From an uncultured Anaerolineales bacterium (GTDB taxonomy: Bacteria; Chloroflexota; Anaerolineae; Anaerolineales; UBA4823), in contig CAIQJJ010000392.1 in NCBI GenBank assembly GCA_903872065.1, forward strand, positions 1 to 37,055: a stretch of 37,055 nt of DNA, in the 5' to 3' direction. A program made the translations under genes and the position numbers. The notes below the pieces were generated by a model. That model searched no databases, had not been told where the DNA came from, and saw nothing but the letters and a program-made list of their open reading frames with translations. Of the stretch, positions 7,437 to 16,032 are shown one piece after another (the first letter of the stretch is position 1; every line of letters begins with the position of its first letter).

Positions 7437-9445
7437 GCTGCCGCCTTTTCTTTCTCTAATTTTGTCAATACCGCAACACCATAGGTTGGCATGACCATCT
7501 CATCTTCAACTTCCAAACCAGTCAGGTGTTCGTAAGCCGGCCAGGGTAATTTCACTGCCTGGCCCTGGGTGGTATGGTTGATGATGATGACGATTTCAAC
7601 GCCGGCCGGATTGACCAAAGTGCGCGACTCAACGCCCGCCGGGGTTTCAACAGGTCTCAAGGATGCGGTGCGGATGAAACGATCGAGCATCTTATCTTGG
7701 GCGGTCTCGTCCAGATAGGTACCCACGTAATAGACCAGGCCCATGCTGTAAGCGCTGACCGTGATGGCAATTTGATCGTCCAACCAGCCGTTTGATTTGC
7801 CGTAATGGGCAATGACGGAGGTGGAAACATTGCCTTTCAGTTTAAGCCGCTCGGCCCACAGGCGCGAAGTCCCCTCAAACCAATTGGCCTTGACGGGTAC
7901 AGGTTCGTCCAGGGCAAAATATTCTTCCACCTCGACGCTGGCAATTTCCGAAAGCGGGCCAGGCTGCCGCGCCGGAAACAGGGCATTGTCGCTATTTTTC
8001 ATCCCACAGCGCGCTGTCAAGACCAGATTCCCGCCGCGCAGGACGTATTCTTTCAAGACGTTGAGGATCTGGTCATTGAGCAAGACCAGGGCGGGAGCGA
8101 ACACAAGGCGGTAACTGCTCAACTGCTTGCCATCGGTGAACGTCTCTGCGCCCAAAATATCCACCGGAATATTGTGCGCCGCCAGAGGGCGGTAATAACT
8201 ATAGAGGTGCTGCACATAGTCGAAATCTTTGTGATGGCGCTGCCACTGGATTGACCAGCGGCTCTCATACGAGTTAAGAATCGCCACTTTGGTGCGGGTT
8301 GTCGCGCCAGCCAAAAGCTCTGAAACTTTGGCAAACTCACGCCCCAGGTATTTGACTTCATCATAGAAGGGCCGCGGCCGGCCGGATTGATCCACCAAGG
8401 AGCCATGATACTGCTCTTGCCCGCCAAGCGCTGAACGCCACTGCCAATACAAGATGCCCTCCGCCCCATGCGCCACCCCTTGCCAGGCCATGGTGCGCGC
8501 TTCCCATTTGTTCAACTGATTATTGACCCCTGACCAGTTGACCGAACCGGGTTGAGTCTCCATGACCCAAAAATTCTTGCGCTTAAAACCACGGGTAAGG
8601 TCGTGTATGGCCCCGCTGTTGAGGTAATCATGGCGGCCCGTGCCAACGTAATAATCCCACGAAGCCATGTCCAGGTCTTCGGAGAAATTGTAGTGATCAA
8701 AGCCATCGTACCAGCCCATGAAATTGTGGGTGATCCACACGCCTTGAGGGATATATTGGCGCAAGATGTCCACCTGCACCTTTTGAAAATCACGATTGGC
8801 TTTGGTCACAAAGCGCTTCCAGTCTAACATCAAGCCAGGGTTATGACCGCCAATCGGGATGGGAATTTGTTCCCAGGCAGAATAGGTCTGGCTCCAATAG
8901 GCGGTCGCCCAACGCTGGTTGAGTGCATCCAGGGTGAGGTAGCGCGCCTGCAGAAAATCCTGGAACAATTTGCGACAGCGGGGGCAATAACACACCCGGC
9001 TAAATTCATTATCCGTTTGCCAGCCGATTACGTTCGGGTTGGGGCCAAAACGTTCGGCCATGGCCTGGGTAATCTTGCGCGAGGCTTCGAGCATTTCGGG
9101 AGAGGTGGGGCAATAATGGGCGCGGTTGCCATGCTGAGCGCGACGACCATACTCATCCACCGCCAGGGTGTCAGGGTTGGCATACGTCAACCAGGCTGGC
9201 GGCGCGGCGGTGGGCGTGCCAAGCACTGTAACCAGGCCATTGTCGGCCAAAAGCTGGATGGCGCGCTCCAGCCAGTCCAGGTGAATTTCGTCGGACGAGG
9301 GCTGCATGGTAGACCAGGCAAACTCGGCCAGGCGGGCGACGGTCAGACCAGCTTCTTTCATCAAGCGCACGTCTTCGGGCCAGCGTTCCTCGGCCCAATG
9401 TTCGGGGTAATAAGCAGAACCAAGATGTAAACGAGGGGTAGGCAT
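7433..9445 (-). CDS. Beta-galactosidase, glycoside hydrolase family 42
   Basis: This 670-aa protein has the standard GH42 layout: a catalytic TIM barrel (about 5-395), a trimerisation/glutamine-amidotransferase-like domain (about 395-600) and a short C-terminal beta domain. The acid/base is E147 (WQTDNEF) and the nucleophile is E296 (VMETQPG). Cysteines C112, C152, C154 and C157 match the zinc site known from the Thermus enzyme. It should release terminal beta-galactose, or a related sugar such as alpha-L-arabinopyranose, in the cytoplasm; no signal peptide is present. I chose the ATG at 9445 because GGAG lies seven bases upstream and the protein then begins MPTPRLHLGSAYYPEHW. A TTG at 9472 would add nine residues. 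It lies 75 bases after the GH2 gene. Confidence 0.94.
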   Translation of the reverse strand: MPTPRLHLGSAYYPEHWAEERWPEDVRLMKEAGLTVARLAEFAWSTMQPSSDEIHLDWLERAIQLLADNGLVTVLGTPTAAPPAWLTYANPDTLAVDEYGRRAQHGNRAHYCPTSPEMLEASRKITQAMAERFGPNPNVIGWQTDNEFSRVCYCPRCRKLFQDFLQARYLTLDALNQRWATAYWSQTYSAWEQIPIPIGGHNPGLMLDWKRFVTKANRDFQKVQVDILRQYIPQGVWITHNFMGWYDGFDHYNFSEDLDMASWDYYVGTGRHDYLNSGAIHDLTRGFKRKNFWVMETQPGSVNWSGVNNQLNKWEARTMAWQGVAHGAEGILYWQWRSALGGQEQYHGSLVDQSGRPRPFYDEVKYLGREFAKVSELLAGATTRTKVAILNSYESRWSIQWQRHHKDFDYVQHLYSYYRPLAAHNIPVDILGAETFTDGKQLSSYRLVFAPALVLLNDQILNVLKEYVLRGGNLVLTARCGMKNSDNALFPARQPGPLSEIASVEVEEYFALDEPVPVKANWFEGTSRLWAERLKLKGNVSTSVIAHYGKSNGWLDDQIAITVSAYSMGLVYYVGTYLDETAQDKMLDRFIRTASLRPVETPAGVESRTLVNPAGVEIVIIINHTTQGQAVKLPWPAYEHLTGLEVEDEMVMPTYGVAVLTKLEKEKAAA

Positions 9446-9520
9446 TGGAAAACTCCAGGAGGAGAAGATCAAAAGGGGATAGGGTGAAACAACAAGAACT
9501 TAGCCGGGGTATTCAGCCTG

Positions 9521-11680
9521 CTAGAAATCGGGCATCCATTGTGGATTGTTGGCCGAGGCGGACTCGGTGTAGACATATCCATCATAGTCATCGGGCGAAA
9601 AGTCCAAATCCAGCCAACGCTCAATCACAGGAAAGCCTGTTGGACGGAAGATAGTGACCTGCAAGACTTTGGGCAGCCCGGCAGATGATGCGGGCAAGTC
9701 CCATTTTAAGGTCGTAAAAGCGCCAGGGAAAAGATCGGGCAAAGGAATATCACCTTGCGCCAAAAGCGTCTCGTCCGCGCCGAGGCTCTTCCAATCCAGG
9801 CGATAATTTCTGAGGGTGTAGGCCGGGATTTCAGCTTCTACCGGGCCGCGGGCGCGCAAATCTACCTCAACCTTGCCGGCTTTGGCGCGGATGGCCTTAA
9901 TCAAGATAGGGGAAAATTCTTTGCGGATCGCCTCCCACGAATCGCGGCGGTATTGACATTTGAGCGCCGGATCCCAGTCAACGACCCCCATCGGGCCGCG
10001 ATAAGCCCAAAAGATGGCCGCTGAGAGGTAAGATTTCCGGCGGAAGGCGACCATTTGATCGCTGATCAAACATTGGCGCTGCAAATCAGCGTTACGATCG
10101 TTGGCAAGATAATACTGCATGGGGTCTGGTTCAAGCGGCCCTTCGATCTTTTGCCAGTTGGACATTAAGCCAAATTCGGAGATGATGACGGGCCGGCCAG
10201 GCCAGGTTTGATGGACAGCATCCAAAGCCAGCGGCAGAGCATCTTTAGGGCCATGCCACGAGCCAAAGTACTCATTCATCATGACAAAGTCGGCGTGTTG
10301 GGTGGCGTCAGCCCACGGACGGCTGAGGAGGTGATAGGAGGCAAAGCCAACCGGACGGGTAGGATCCAGCTCTTTGACATACGCAATCAATTCACGGACA
10401 AAGGCACGCCCGGCTACCGTGTCCGATTCCAGTTCATTGCCCACACTCCAGGCCCAAATGCAGGGATGGTTGGCAGCCGCGGCGATCATTTCGCGCAACT
10501 GCGTTTTTGCCAGAGCGATAAGGCGAGGGTCGCTCATCTGCCCGGCAGTAAGCTGCCAGGCGGGCAATTCCGGGGCCAGCAAGATGCCATACCGGTCGCA
10601 ATAATCATAAATAAATTCATGCTGAGGGTAGTGAACCGGACGGCCAAAAACCATATTGAGAAGCTTCAAATCTTTGAAATCATCCGCCATTACCTCTTCG
10701 GGCTCAGCCAGGCCATATTCAGGGGTATCCGCATGGCGCGAGAGGCCAACCAGGCGAACCGGCTCGCCGTTCAAAATGAAGTGGGCGTCTGCCAGATCGA
10801 TCTGGCGAACGCCAAAATTGAGCGTCTCCTGGTGCATTTCTTCTCCAGCAGACTCAGCCAGGCGCGTGGTCAAAGCATAGAGATAGGGGGCGTCAAAATG
10901 CCAGAGTAACGGATTAGGAAGCTCCCCCTCAAGGGTGAAAGAGGTCGTCTGGCCGGGCTGGAGAGTGATGGAGGATAGAGGCGAAAGGCTGACGGGAGGA
11001 CAAGGCTCAGGATGGGTATGGGTGGCAATGCAAGCGGTAACTTGGGCGGTAAGGCTGCCCGTGAAAGGCTGGGCGGAAGCATTGCGCAGGCAAACCGTCA
11101 AGGTGAGATGCGCCGAATCAGCCTGGTTAAAGCCTGAAAGGCGAGGCGCGGCCGCAATGCGCTGACTGACCATATAGACGCGCCCGGTGGTCAACAAACT
11201 GACCTCACGCACAATGCCGCCATCATTCCGCCAGCCAAAAGAGCGCCCTTCATAGAGATGGGCCGGGAGACGGTCAAGCACGCGCCGGTTATCCACTTGC
11301 AGCGCCAGGACATTCGGCCCAGGCTGCAACAAGCCACTCAGCTCAAATTCAAAAGGCGTATAACCGCCCTCGTGCTGTCCCAGGTAATGGCCATTCAACC
11401 AGACATGGGCCAGGTAAAAGACGGCGGCAAAACGCAGACGAGTGATCGCCCCGGCAGGTTGGGCGGGGTCAAAGGAAAATGTGCAGCGATACCAGGCAAT
11501 GCCCTCCGCAGGATAGTCGGGGTTGGTATTCCAGGTATGCGGGATCGTCACAGTCTGCCAGACCGAATCGTCAAAAGCTGGCGCGGTGCAAAACGGGGCC
11601 GCGTCTTCTAAGATCGCCGGGCTGCCATCGGGCAGCAGATGAAAACGCCATGGCCCGGTGAGAAGGGTCGTAAGTGTCAT
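9521..11680 (-). CDS. Glycoside hydrolase family 2 (beta-galactosidase/beta-glucuronidase type)
   Basis: This 719-aa protein has the GH2 order: a sugar-binding jelly roll (about 8-165), an immunoglobulin-like domain (about 168-295), then a TIM barrel (about 297-600) and a short C-terminal beta extension. The acid/base is E416 (SVGNELES) and the nucleophile is E502 (IISEFGL). The family hydrolyses beta-galactosides, beta-glucuronides or beta-mannosides; the size and the co-occurrence with GH88 make galactoside or glucuronide plausible, but specificity is not readable. No signal peptide is seen, so it is probably cytoplasmic. The start shares ATGA with the psuG stop, and GGAG lies seven bases before the ATG. 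Confidence 0.93.
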   Translation of the reverse strand: MTLTTLLTGPWRFHLLPDGSPAILEDAAPFCTAPAFDDSVWQTVTIPHTWNTNPDYPAEGIAWYRCTFSFDPAQPAGAITRLRFAAVFYLAHVWLNGHYLGQHEGGYTPFEFELSGLLQPGPNVLALQVDNRRVLDRLPAHLYEGRSFGWRNDGGIVREVSLLTTGRVYMVSQRIAAAPRLSGFNQADSAHLTLTVCLRNASAQPFTGSLTAQVTACIATHTHPEPCPPVSLSPLSSITLQPGQTTSFTLEGELPNPLLWHFDAPYLYALTTRLAESAGEEMHQETLNFGVRQIDLADAHFILNGEPVRLVGLSRHADTPEYGLAEPEEVMADDFKDLKLLNMVFGRPVHYPQHEFIYDYCDRYGILLAPELPAWQLTAGQMSDPRLIALAKTQLREMIAAAANHPCIWAWSVGNELESDTVAGRAFVRELIAYVKELDPTRPVGFASYHLLSRPWADATQHADFVMMNEYFGSWHGPKDALPLALDAVHQTWPGRPVIISEFGLMSNWQKIEGPLEPDPMQYYLANDRNADLQRQCLISDQMVAFRRKSYLSAAIFWAYRGPMGVVDWDPALKCQYRRDSWEAIRKEFSPILIKAIRAKAGKVEVDLRARGPVEAEIPAYTLRNYRLDWKSLGADETLLAQGDIPLPDLFPGAFTTLKWDLPASSAGLPKVLQVTIFRPTGFPVIERWLDLDFSPDDYDGYVYTESASANNPQWMPDF

Positions 11681-12630
11681 TGCGTCGCTCCATTCAATGG
11701 GCCAGTTTCCGCCAGGGCGCAGGCGGTTTGAGAGGCCAGGCGAGCATTGTTGAGCAATAACGCCAGGTTGGCGCGCAGGCTGGCGCGGCCGGTCAATTCA
11801 CTCACCCGCGCCAATAAGAAAGGTGTAACCGCCTGGCCGCGAATCGCCTGGGCATTGGCCTCGGCAAGAGCCTGTTCAATCGCCGCATCCACCGCTTCGT
11901 GCGGCAAAGCCGCCTCTGGGGGAGGCGGGTTGGTCACTAACAGAGCGCTTTCCAGGCGCAAAGCCCAATGGGCGCGGGCCATGGCGGCAATCTCGGCGGG
12001 GCTTTCGGCGCGGGCGCTGACCGGCAGGCCGCTGGAGCGTGAATAGAACGCGGGGAACTCGCCAGTCTGATAGCCAATGACCGGCACGGAAAGCGTCTCA
12101 AGCATCTCCAGGGTGGCGGGGAGATCGAGGATGGCTTTTGCGCCGGCGCAGACCACAACCAGGGGCGAAACGGCCAACTGCGGCAAATCGGCGGAAATAT
12201 CAAACTGCTGCGCGGCCTGGGCGCGGTGGACGCCGCCAATGCCGCCAGTGGCAAAGACGCGCATCCCCGCCAGGCGAGCAATAAGCAATGTGCCGGCCAC
12301 TGTGGTACCGCCGCTGGCGCGCTGCGCCACCGCCGGGGCAAAGTCACGGGCGCTAATTTTGCGCGCCCCCGACAGGCGCGCCAAACGCTCTAACTGGGCA
12401 GAGTCCAACCCAAGGCGCGCCTGTCCATCCAGCACGGCAATGGTGGCCGGAATGGCGCCCTGACGGCGGACTTCGGTCTCCATATCCTGGGCAAGCTGAA
12501 GATTCTCAGGATAGGGCAAACCGTGGGTAATAACTGTCGACTCGAGGGCAACGACGGGGGCCGCGGCTTTGAGGGCGTGAGAAACTTCAGGCGAGGGAAT
12601 GATTGAGGCAGGAAACTCAGATAAACTCAT
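11677..12630 (-). CDS. psuG: Pseudouridine-5'-phosphate glycosidase
   Basis: This 317-aa enzyme cleaves pseudouridine 5'-phosphate into uracil and ribose 5-phosphate. Conserved blocks are VALESTVITHGLPYPENL, SGGTTVAGT, FATGGIGGVHR, FDISADL and CAGAKAILD. Residues matching the described active site are E30, K91, D148 and K165. The frame is open far upstream, through the kinase gene, but only the ATG at 12630 begins family-like sequence and has GGAGA nine bases before it. It overlaps the 3' end of the PfkB kinase by 14 bases and the GH2 start by four. The kinase supplies its phosphorylated substrate, so the pair forms the second route of pseudouridine breakdown known from E. coli. Confidence 0.95.
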   Translation of the reverse strand: MSLSEFPASIIPSPEVSHALKAAAPVVALESTVITHGLPYPENLQLAQDMETEVRRQGAIPATIAVLDGQARLGLDSAQLERLARLSGARKISARDFAPAVAQRASGGTTVAGTLLIARLAGMRVFATGGIGGVHRAQAAQQFDISADLPQLAVSPLVVVCAGAKAILDLPATLEMLETLSVPVIGYQTGEFPAFYSRSSGLPVSARAESPAEIAAMARAHWALRLESALLVTNPPPPEAALPHEAVDAAIEQALAEANAQAIRGQAVTPFLLARVSELTGRASLRANLALLLNNARLASQTACALAETGPLNGATQ

Positions 12631-13555
12631 CGTACAACTTCTCCAAGGAGAGTTCCGCCAGCACTGCGCCGGGATGGCGCAAGGTGAGGGAGGCCGCCGA
12701 AACCCCAAGCCGCATGGCATCATCCAGAGGAATATCATTAAGCAAGGCAAAAATGACCGCCGCGGTAAGGGCGTCGCCGGCGCCGGTCGGATCAACCACC
12801 GGCGTACGGATGGCGGGGATATGACCGCTGGCCTGCGAGGAGGCGTAACACACCCCAAACTCAGGCAAGGTGACGATGGATATCTCGACGCCCAACGCCA
12901 CCAGGCGCTTAGCCGCCTCCACCACTTCCGCCGGCTCATCTGGATTGAAGTCATGCTGGCCCAAAATGGCCGCTTCGGCGCCATTTGGCACCAGCATGTA
13001 CATGCCATCCAGGTACGGCTGCAAGCGCGGCGCGAGGCGGTTGGAGGTGGGATCGGCGCCAACCGGACGCTGCGCCTGGCGCGCCAGGGAAAAGATGGCG
13101 CGCAGGGTTTGGGGATGCAAATTGGCATCCACAAAAATAAAGGATGAATCGCGAATCAGCTCGGCGGACTGGCGAACGTAGGCCGGGGTGATTTCGCTGA
13201 CTGCGCGCATATCGTCGAGGGCAAATTCAAGCTCGCCCTGTGAATTTAACACCGCTAGGTAAGAACTGGTGGCGTATTCTGTGGAGCGCAGCACAGGAGA
13301 AACATCCACGCCGGCGGCCGCCACTTGCTCAAGCAGGTGATCGCCGGTCGAATCCGCGCCGACAACGGACAATAGACGCACCGGTTGGCCAAGCCGCGCC
13401 AGGTTTTCGGCGATATTGCGCGCCACACCGCCAAAAGAGGAGCGAATCTCCGCCGGGGAGGAGGAGTGCGGCGACAATTCTGCTGTCAGACGCCCAACCA
13501 GGTCTACACCAGAAGCGCCAATCACAAGAACGGGGAGAGAGGGAGAGAGTTCCAT
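12617..13555 (-). CDS. psuK: PfkB-family kinase, probable pseudouridine kinase
   Basis: This 312-aa ribokinase-fold protein has the first PfkB motif at residues 42-69 (GGVARNIAENLARLG then VVGADSTGDHL) and the second at 253-263 (VVDPTGAGDAL), with catalytic base D261. Directly upstream of and overlapping psuG, it most likely phosphorylates pseudouridine at the 5' position; PfkB kinases of other sugars cannot be excluded from sequence alone. I chose the ATG at 13555; an upstream GTG-type extension would run into the S24 gene. There is no Shine-Dalgarno sequence, and a TACAAT box ends nine bases before the ATG, which suggests a leaderless transcript. It would be the first gene of the seven-gene catabolic operon. 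Confidence 0.85.
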   Translation of the reverse strand: MELSPSLPVLVIGASGVDLVGRLTAELSPHSSSPAEIRSSFGGVARNIAENLARLGQPVRLLSVVGADSTGDHLLEQVAAAGVDVSPVLRSTEYATSSYLAVLNSQGELEFALDDMRAVSEITPAYVRQSAELIRDSSFIFVDANLHPQTLRAIFSLARQAQRPVGADPTSNRLAPRLQPYLDGMYMLVPNGAEAAILGQHDFNPDEPAEVVEAAKRLVALGVEISIVTLPEFGVCYASSQASGHIPAIRTPVVDPTGAGDALTAAVIFALLNDIPLDDAMRLGVSAASLTLRHPGAVLAELSLEKLYDEFI

Positions 13556-13560
13556 AATGT

Positions 13561-14625
13561 CTACATTGTACAACGAACTGGGCGAAAGACACCTACAATT
13601 ACCCCATGAATTTGATACTCTGCACTTCCTTTGCAGGTAATATCTTTCCAAATCGCTTCTGATGAAGCAACTTTAAAGGTTATACCCTCTTGCGCTTCGA
13701 CATAGCGCCGGATGACAGCGTTTTTATCTGTCGTATTGATCACCACCGCAACGAGGTCATTACTTTTCGGTTCGGGGGGGACTTTCATCAAGACAAAATC
13801 GCCATCAAAAATATAGGCTTTATCCATGCTGTTGCCGCTCACCCGCAGCACCAGGTAGTCCCAGGCAAAGAGCGTCTTATCCGCTTTTTCTAAAAGCTCC
13901 AAGACACACAATTGTTTATTAATCCAAAATTGGGTAGATTCGATCTGGGCGGGCTTGTCTTTGAGCAGGTCTTTGGCATCCTTACAGCCGGCGGGAATGG
14001 CGTTCAAGGCATACCAGGTTTGCAGGGCGGCCGTTTTTTGCTCAGGCAAACCGTCCAACTCAATACAGCGCTTCAGCGAGACCTCCATTTGGTCAATACA
14101 GCGTTGGTAGAGGTCACGCTCAGCGCCGGCCATTAAAACAGAACGCAGGTCACGCAGAAAGCCCAGGCTGCGCTGCCAGACAAAACTGGCTTCCTCATGA
14201 TGGTCAGGCAACTGCCAAAGAACATAGCCTTTCATCCACAAAGCAATCGCCAACTCAAATCTTGAGCCATTGTAATATCTCCCAATGGCTTCGCGCAAGG
14301 CATTCAAGCAATCTTTTAAATGCCCCATATCGTAATAGGCCAGGGCGCAGCACAGGTAAATATAGCCCAAAATATAATCCTGGTAGGGTTTCGCGCCGGG
14401 ATCGATCAGATCCATTTTGGTCATTTCGTTCAGGCGTTGGATCAAGCGCCAGGTTTTGGCGCGATTCATGCTCTTCACCGCATCGGTCAACTGCCCCAAC
14501 AAGACCTGGGCCGAGGGACTGACGCCTTTGACCACGGCAGTGCTGCTGCGCCCGGCTTGCTCCACCCGCTCGGAGAGCCAACCGAAAACTCTGCGAATAT
14601 CCAGAATATATTCTGTCAGCGGCAT
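13561..14625 (-). CDS. Helical-repeat protein with C-terminal S24 (LexA-type) peptidase fold
   Basis: Residues 1-245 of this 354-aa protein are rich in alpha-helix and look like TPR-type repeats (for example YIYLCCALAYYDMGHLKDCLNAL at about 89-110). Residues 255-350 match the S24/LexA fold: VSGNSMDKAYIFDGDFVLM with the nucleophile candidate S266, then NDLVAVV and a closing IHGVIVGVFR. In LexA-type proteases the general base is a Lys in a V-x-V-K-R motif. Here the aligned stretch is AVIRRY, with Arg306 in that place, so self-cleavage may be lost. There is no helix-turn-helix at the N-terminus. AGAGGG precedes the ATG at a good distance. It may be a stress sensor or scaffold for the membrane proteins encoded upstream. 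Confidence 0.75.
   Translation of the reverse strand: MPLTEYILDIRRVFGWLSERVEQAGRSSTAVVKGVSPSAQVLLGQLTDAVKSMNRAKTWRLIQRLNEMTKMDLIDPGAKPYQDYILGYIYLCCALAYYDMGHLKDCLNALREAIGRYYNGSRFELAIALWMKGYVLWQLPDHHEEASFVWQRSLGFLRDLRSVLMAGAERDLYQRCIDQMEVSLKRCIELDGLPEQKTAALQTWYALNAIPAGCKDAKDLLKDKPAQIESTQFWINKQLCVLELLEKADKTLFAWDYLVLRVSGNSMDKAYIFDGDFVLMKVPPEPKSNDLVAVVINTTDKNAVIRRYVEAQEGITFKVASSEAIWKDITCKGSAEYQIHGVIVGVFRPVRCTM
13565..13570 (-). promoter_or_regulatory. -10 box (TACAAT) for the psuK-psuG-glycosidase operon
   Basis: On the minus strand TACAAT lies inside the last codons of the S24 gene and ends nine bases before the psuK ATG. A transcript starting at the normal distance would begin at or next to the start codon, which agrees with the missing ribosome site. 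No good -35 hexamer at 16-18 bases is visible. Confidence 0.4.
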
Positions 14626-14672
14626 CTGAGTTCCCTCTTGGCGGTGGATGCAAAAGATGACAACCGGGGATC

Positions 14673-16007
14673 TTACGCGCCCGGCTGCGACTTTTTGGTA
14701 TCTTCAACCAGCGGGATGCGTCCGATCTCGGTCATCGATTCCAAGACGCCGGCGGTGCGCGCCAGAATCATCTGGCGCAAGTTATCGGCATGATCCGAAC
14801 TCAAATCTACATCCTCGAGGGCATGAAAGATGCTGATAAGCATCTCGGCCTGCGCCTCGCCGCGCGCCAGGTCGCGATAGGCCACGCGCTGCGCTTTGCC
14901 ATAGGCTTCCACCACCGTGGCGCTGCCCTGCCACTTGGCGCTCCAGGTCTCATCGCGCTGCGCATCCACCGAATCGGGCAAGCCAAAATGGCCGATATCG
15001 CACCACAACAACTCTGCGCCAACATTTTTTAAACCTTCTCGTGTTCCTTTCGATTTAAGCTGATTAACAATCTCAAGGCGCGGATCCTTGTCATGACGCT
15101 TGGGGGCGGTTAAATAATCCACCTGATGTGAAGAGACGTACCCCGTAATGGCGCCTTTAATCACCCCTTCCACCGCCATCGGCCAGGGAGTCAACTTGCC
15201 ATCCCCGCCCACGGCGCGGCGGTACGCCATATTGCGCATGGCCTGGATTGAAAAAGGATAGGGGTTGCTGGATTTGCGGCGCACATAAGCATCTTTTTGG
15301 CTGCTGGCGCGCAAGCGATAGCGATAGGTAATGTTGCTGACCGTAACCAAAATGCCATCTTTGCTGGTGGCGGTCACTTCTTTGACCTCGCCGGGTTGAT
15401 CATCCAGGCTGCCGATCTCATCATTCAATTTCTCACGGCGCGGCACAAAATGCACACCGGCGGCGCGCACCGAGGCCGGTTCGCGCAGACGCTCGAACAA
15501 GACGATGCTGCCAGGCTGGACGCTGATGTAACCAGGGCCGCCGATGGCATCCAGGAGGTTGATCTCGCCGGGCTTGATCTGCTTGCTGCCGGCGGCAACC
15601 TCCAGATGAGGGTAGTTCCTGGCAAACAAGGTCGCCATCAGATAGTTGAACGCCGGCTTGAAGTTTTTCAATTCATAAATATCTTGCACGTAGCGCGAAC
15701 CCCACCACAAAGCAAAGCCAACCGCTGCAATCGGCATCAGCCAGTAGCGCGCGGCAGACCAATTCAAAAAATGGGCGAAAATTTCGAGAAACGGCAAGGG
15801 GATGCGCAGCAGGCGAAAGAGAAAAATCTTTGTGCGCCAGTCAGTCGCCATCGCTGTGACATCTACAGTCTCGAAAATGAAGCGCCCCAGGGCCATGTAA
15901 AGAAAGGCGGCGGCAATGAAGACGCCCAGGCGCACTCGCCCCCATTGGAGATCGCCTTCCCAAAAACCATTGATAAAATACCAGAAACGCCAGAGTGGGT
16001 TTTTCAT
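14673..16007 (-). CDS. SPFH/band-7-like membrane protein (A)
   Basis: This 444-aa protein has two or three N-terminal membrane segments (about 26-46, 62-80 and 86-103). They are followed by an SPFH-like domain at about 155-330 that begins GGPGYISVQPGSIVLFER and continues with VTATSKDGILVTVSNITYRYRL. The rest is helical (about 350-430) and Ala/Glu-rich, like the oligomerising part of flotillin-type proteins. SPFH proteins form rings or microdomains on membranes. The next gene upstream in the transcript encodes a related protein, and the two probably form a mixed complex. The start at 16007 has only a weak purine stretch (AAGATAG). There are 25 bases between the two genes and 47 before the S24 gene, consistent with a three-gene operon. 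Confidence 0.72.
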   Translation of the reverse strand: MKNPLWRFWYFINGFWEGDLQWGRVRLGVFIAAAFLYMALGRFIFETVDVTAMATDWRTKIFLFRLLRIPLPFLEIFAHFLNWSAARYWLMPIAAVGFALWWGSRYVQDIYELKNFKPAFNYLMATLFARNYPHLEVAAGSKQIKPGEINLLDAIGGPGYISVQPGSIVLFERLREPASVRAAGVHFVPRREKLNDEIGSLDDQPGEVKEVTATSKDGILVTVSNITYRYRLRASSQKDAYVRRKSSNPYPFSIQAMRNMAYRRAVGGDGKLTPWPMAVEGVIKGAITGYVSSHQVDYLTAPKRHDKDPRLEIVNQLKSKGTREGLKNVGAELLWCDIGHFGLPDSVDAQRDETWSAKWQGSATVVEAYGKAQRVAYRDLARGEAQAEMLISIFHALEDVDLSSDHADNLRQMILARTAGVLESMTEIGRIPLVEDTKKSQPGA

Positions 16008-16032
16008 AGAACTATCTTATTAAGAAGAACAG

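Noticed and set aside
10208-10909. 233-aa plus-strand frame
   Set aside because: It lies opposite the GH2 gene, which has both catalytic glutamates and continuous homology through this region.
12631-13134. Upstream extension of the psuG frame to give a 485-aa protein
   Set aside because: The extra residues are arginine-, serine- and proline-rich nonsense read in a second frame of the PfkB kinase gene. The ATG at 12630 has a ribosome site and begins family-like sequence.
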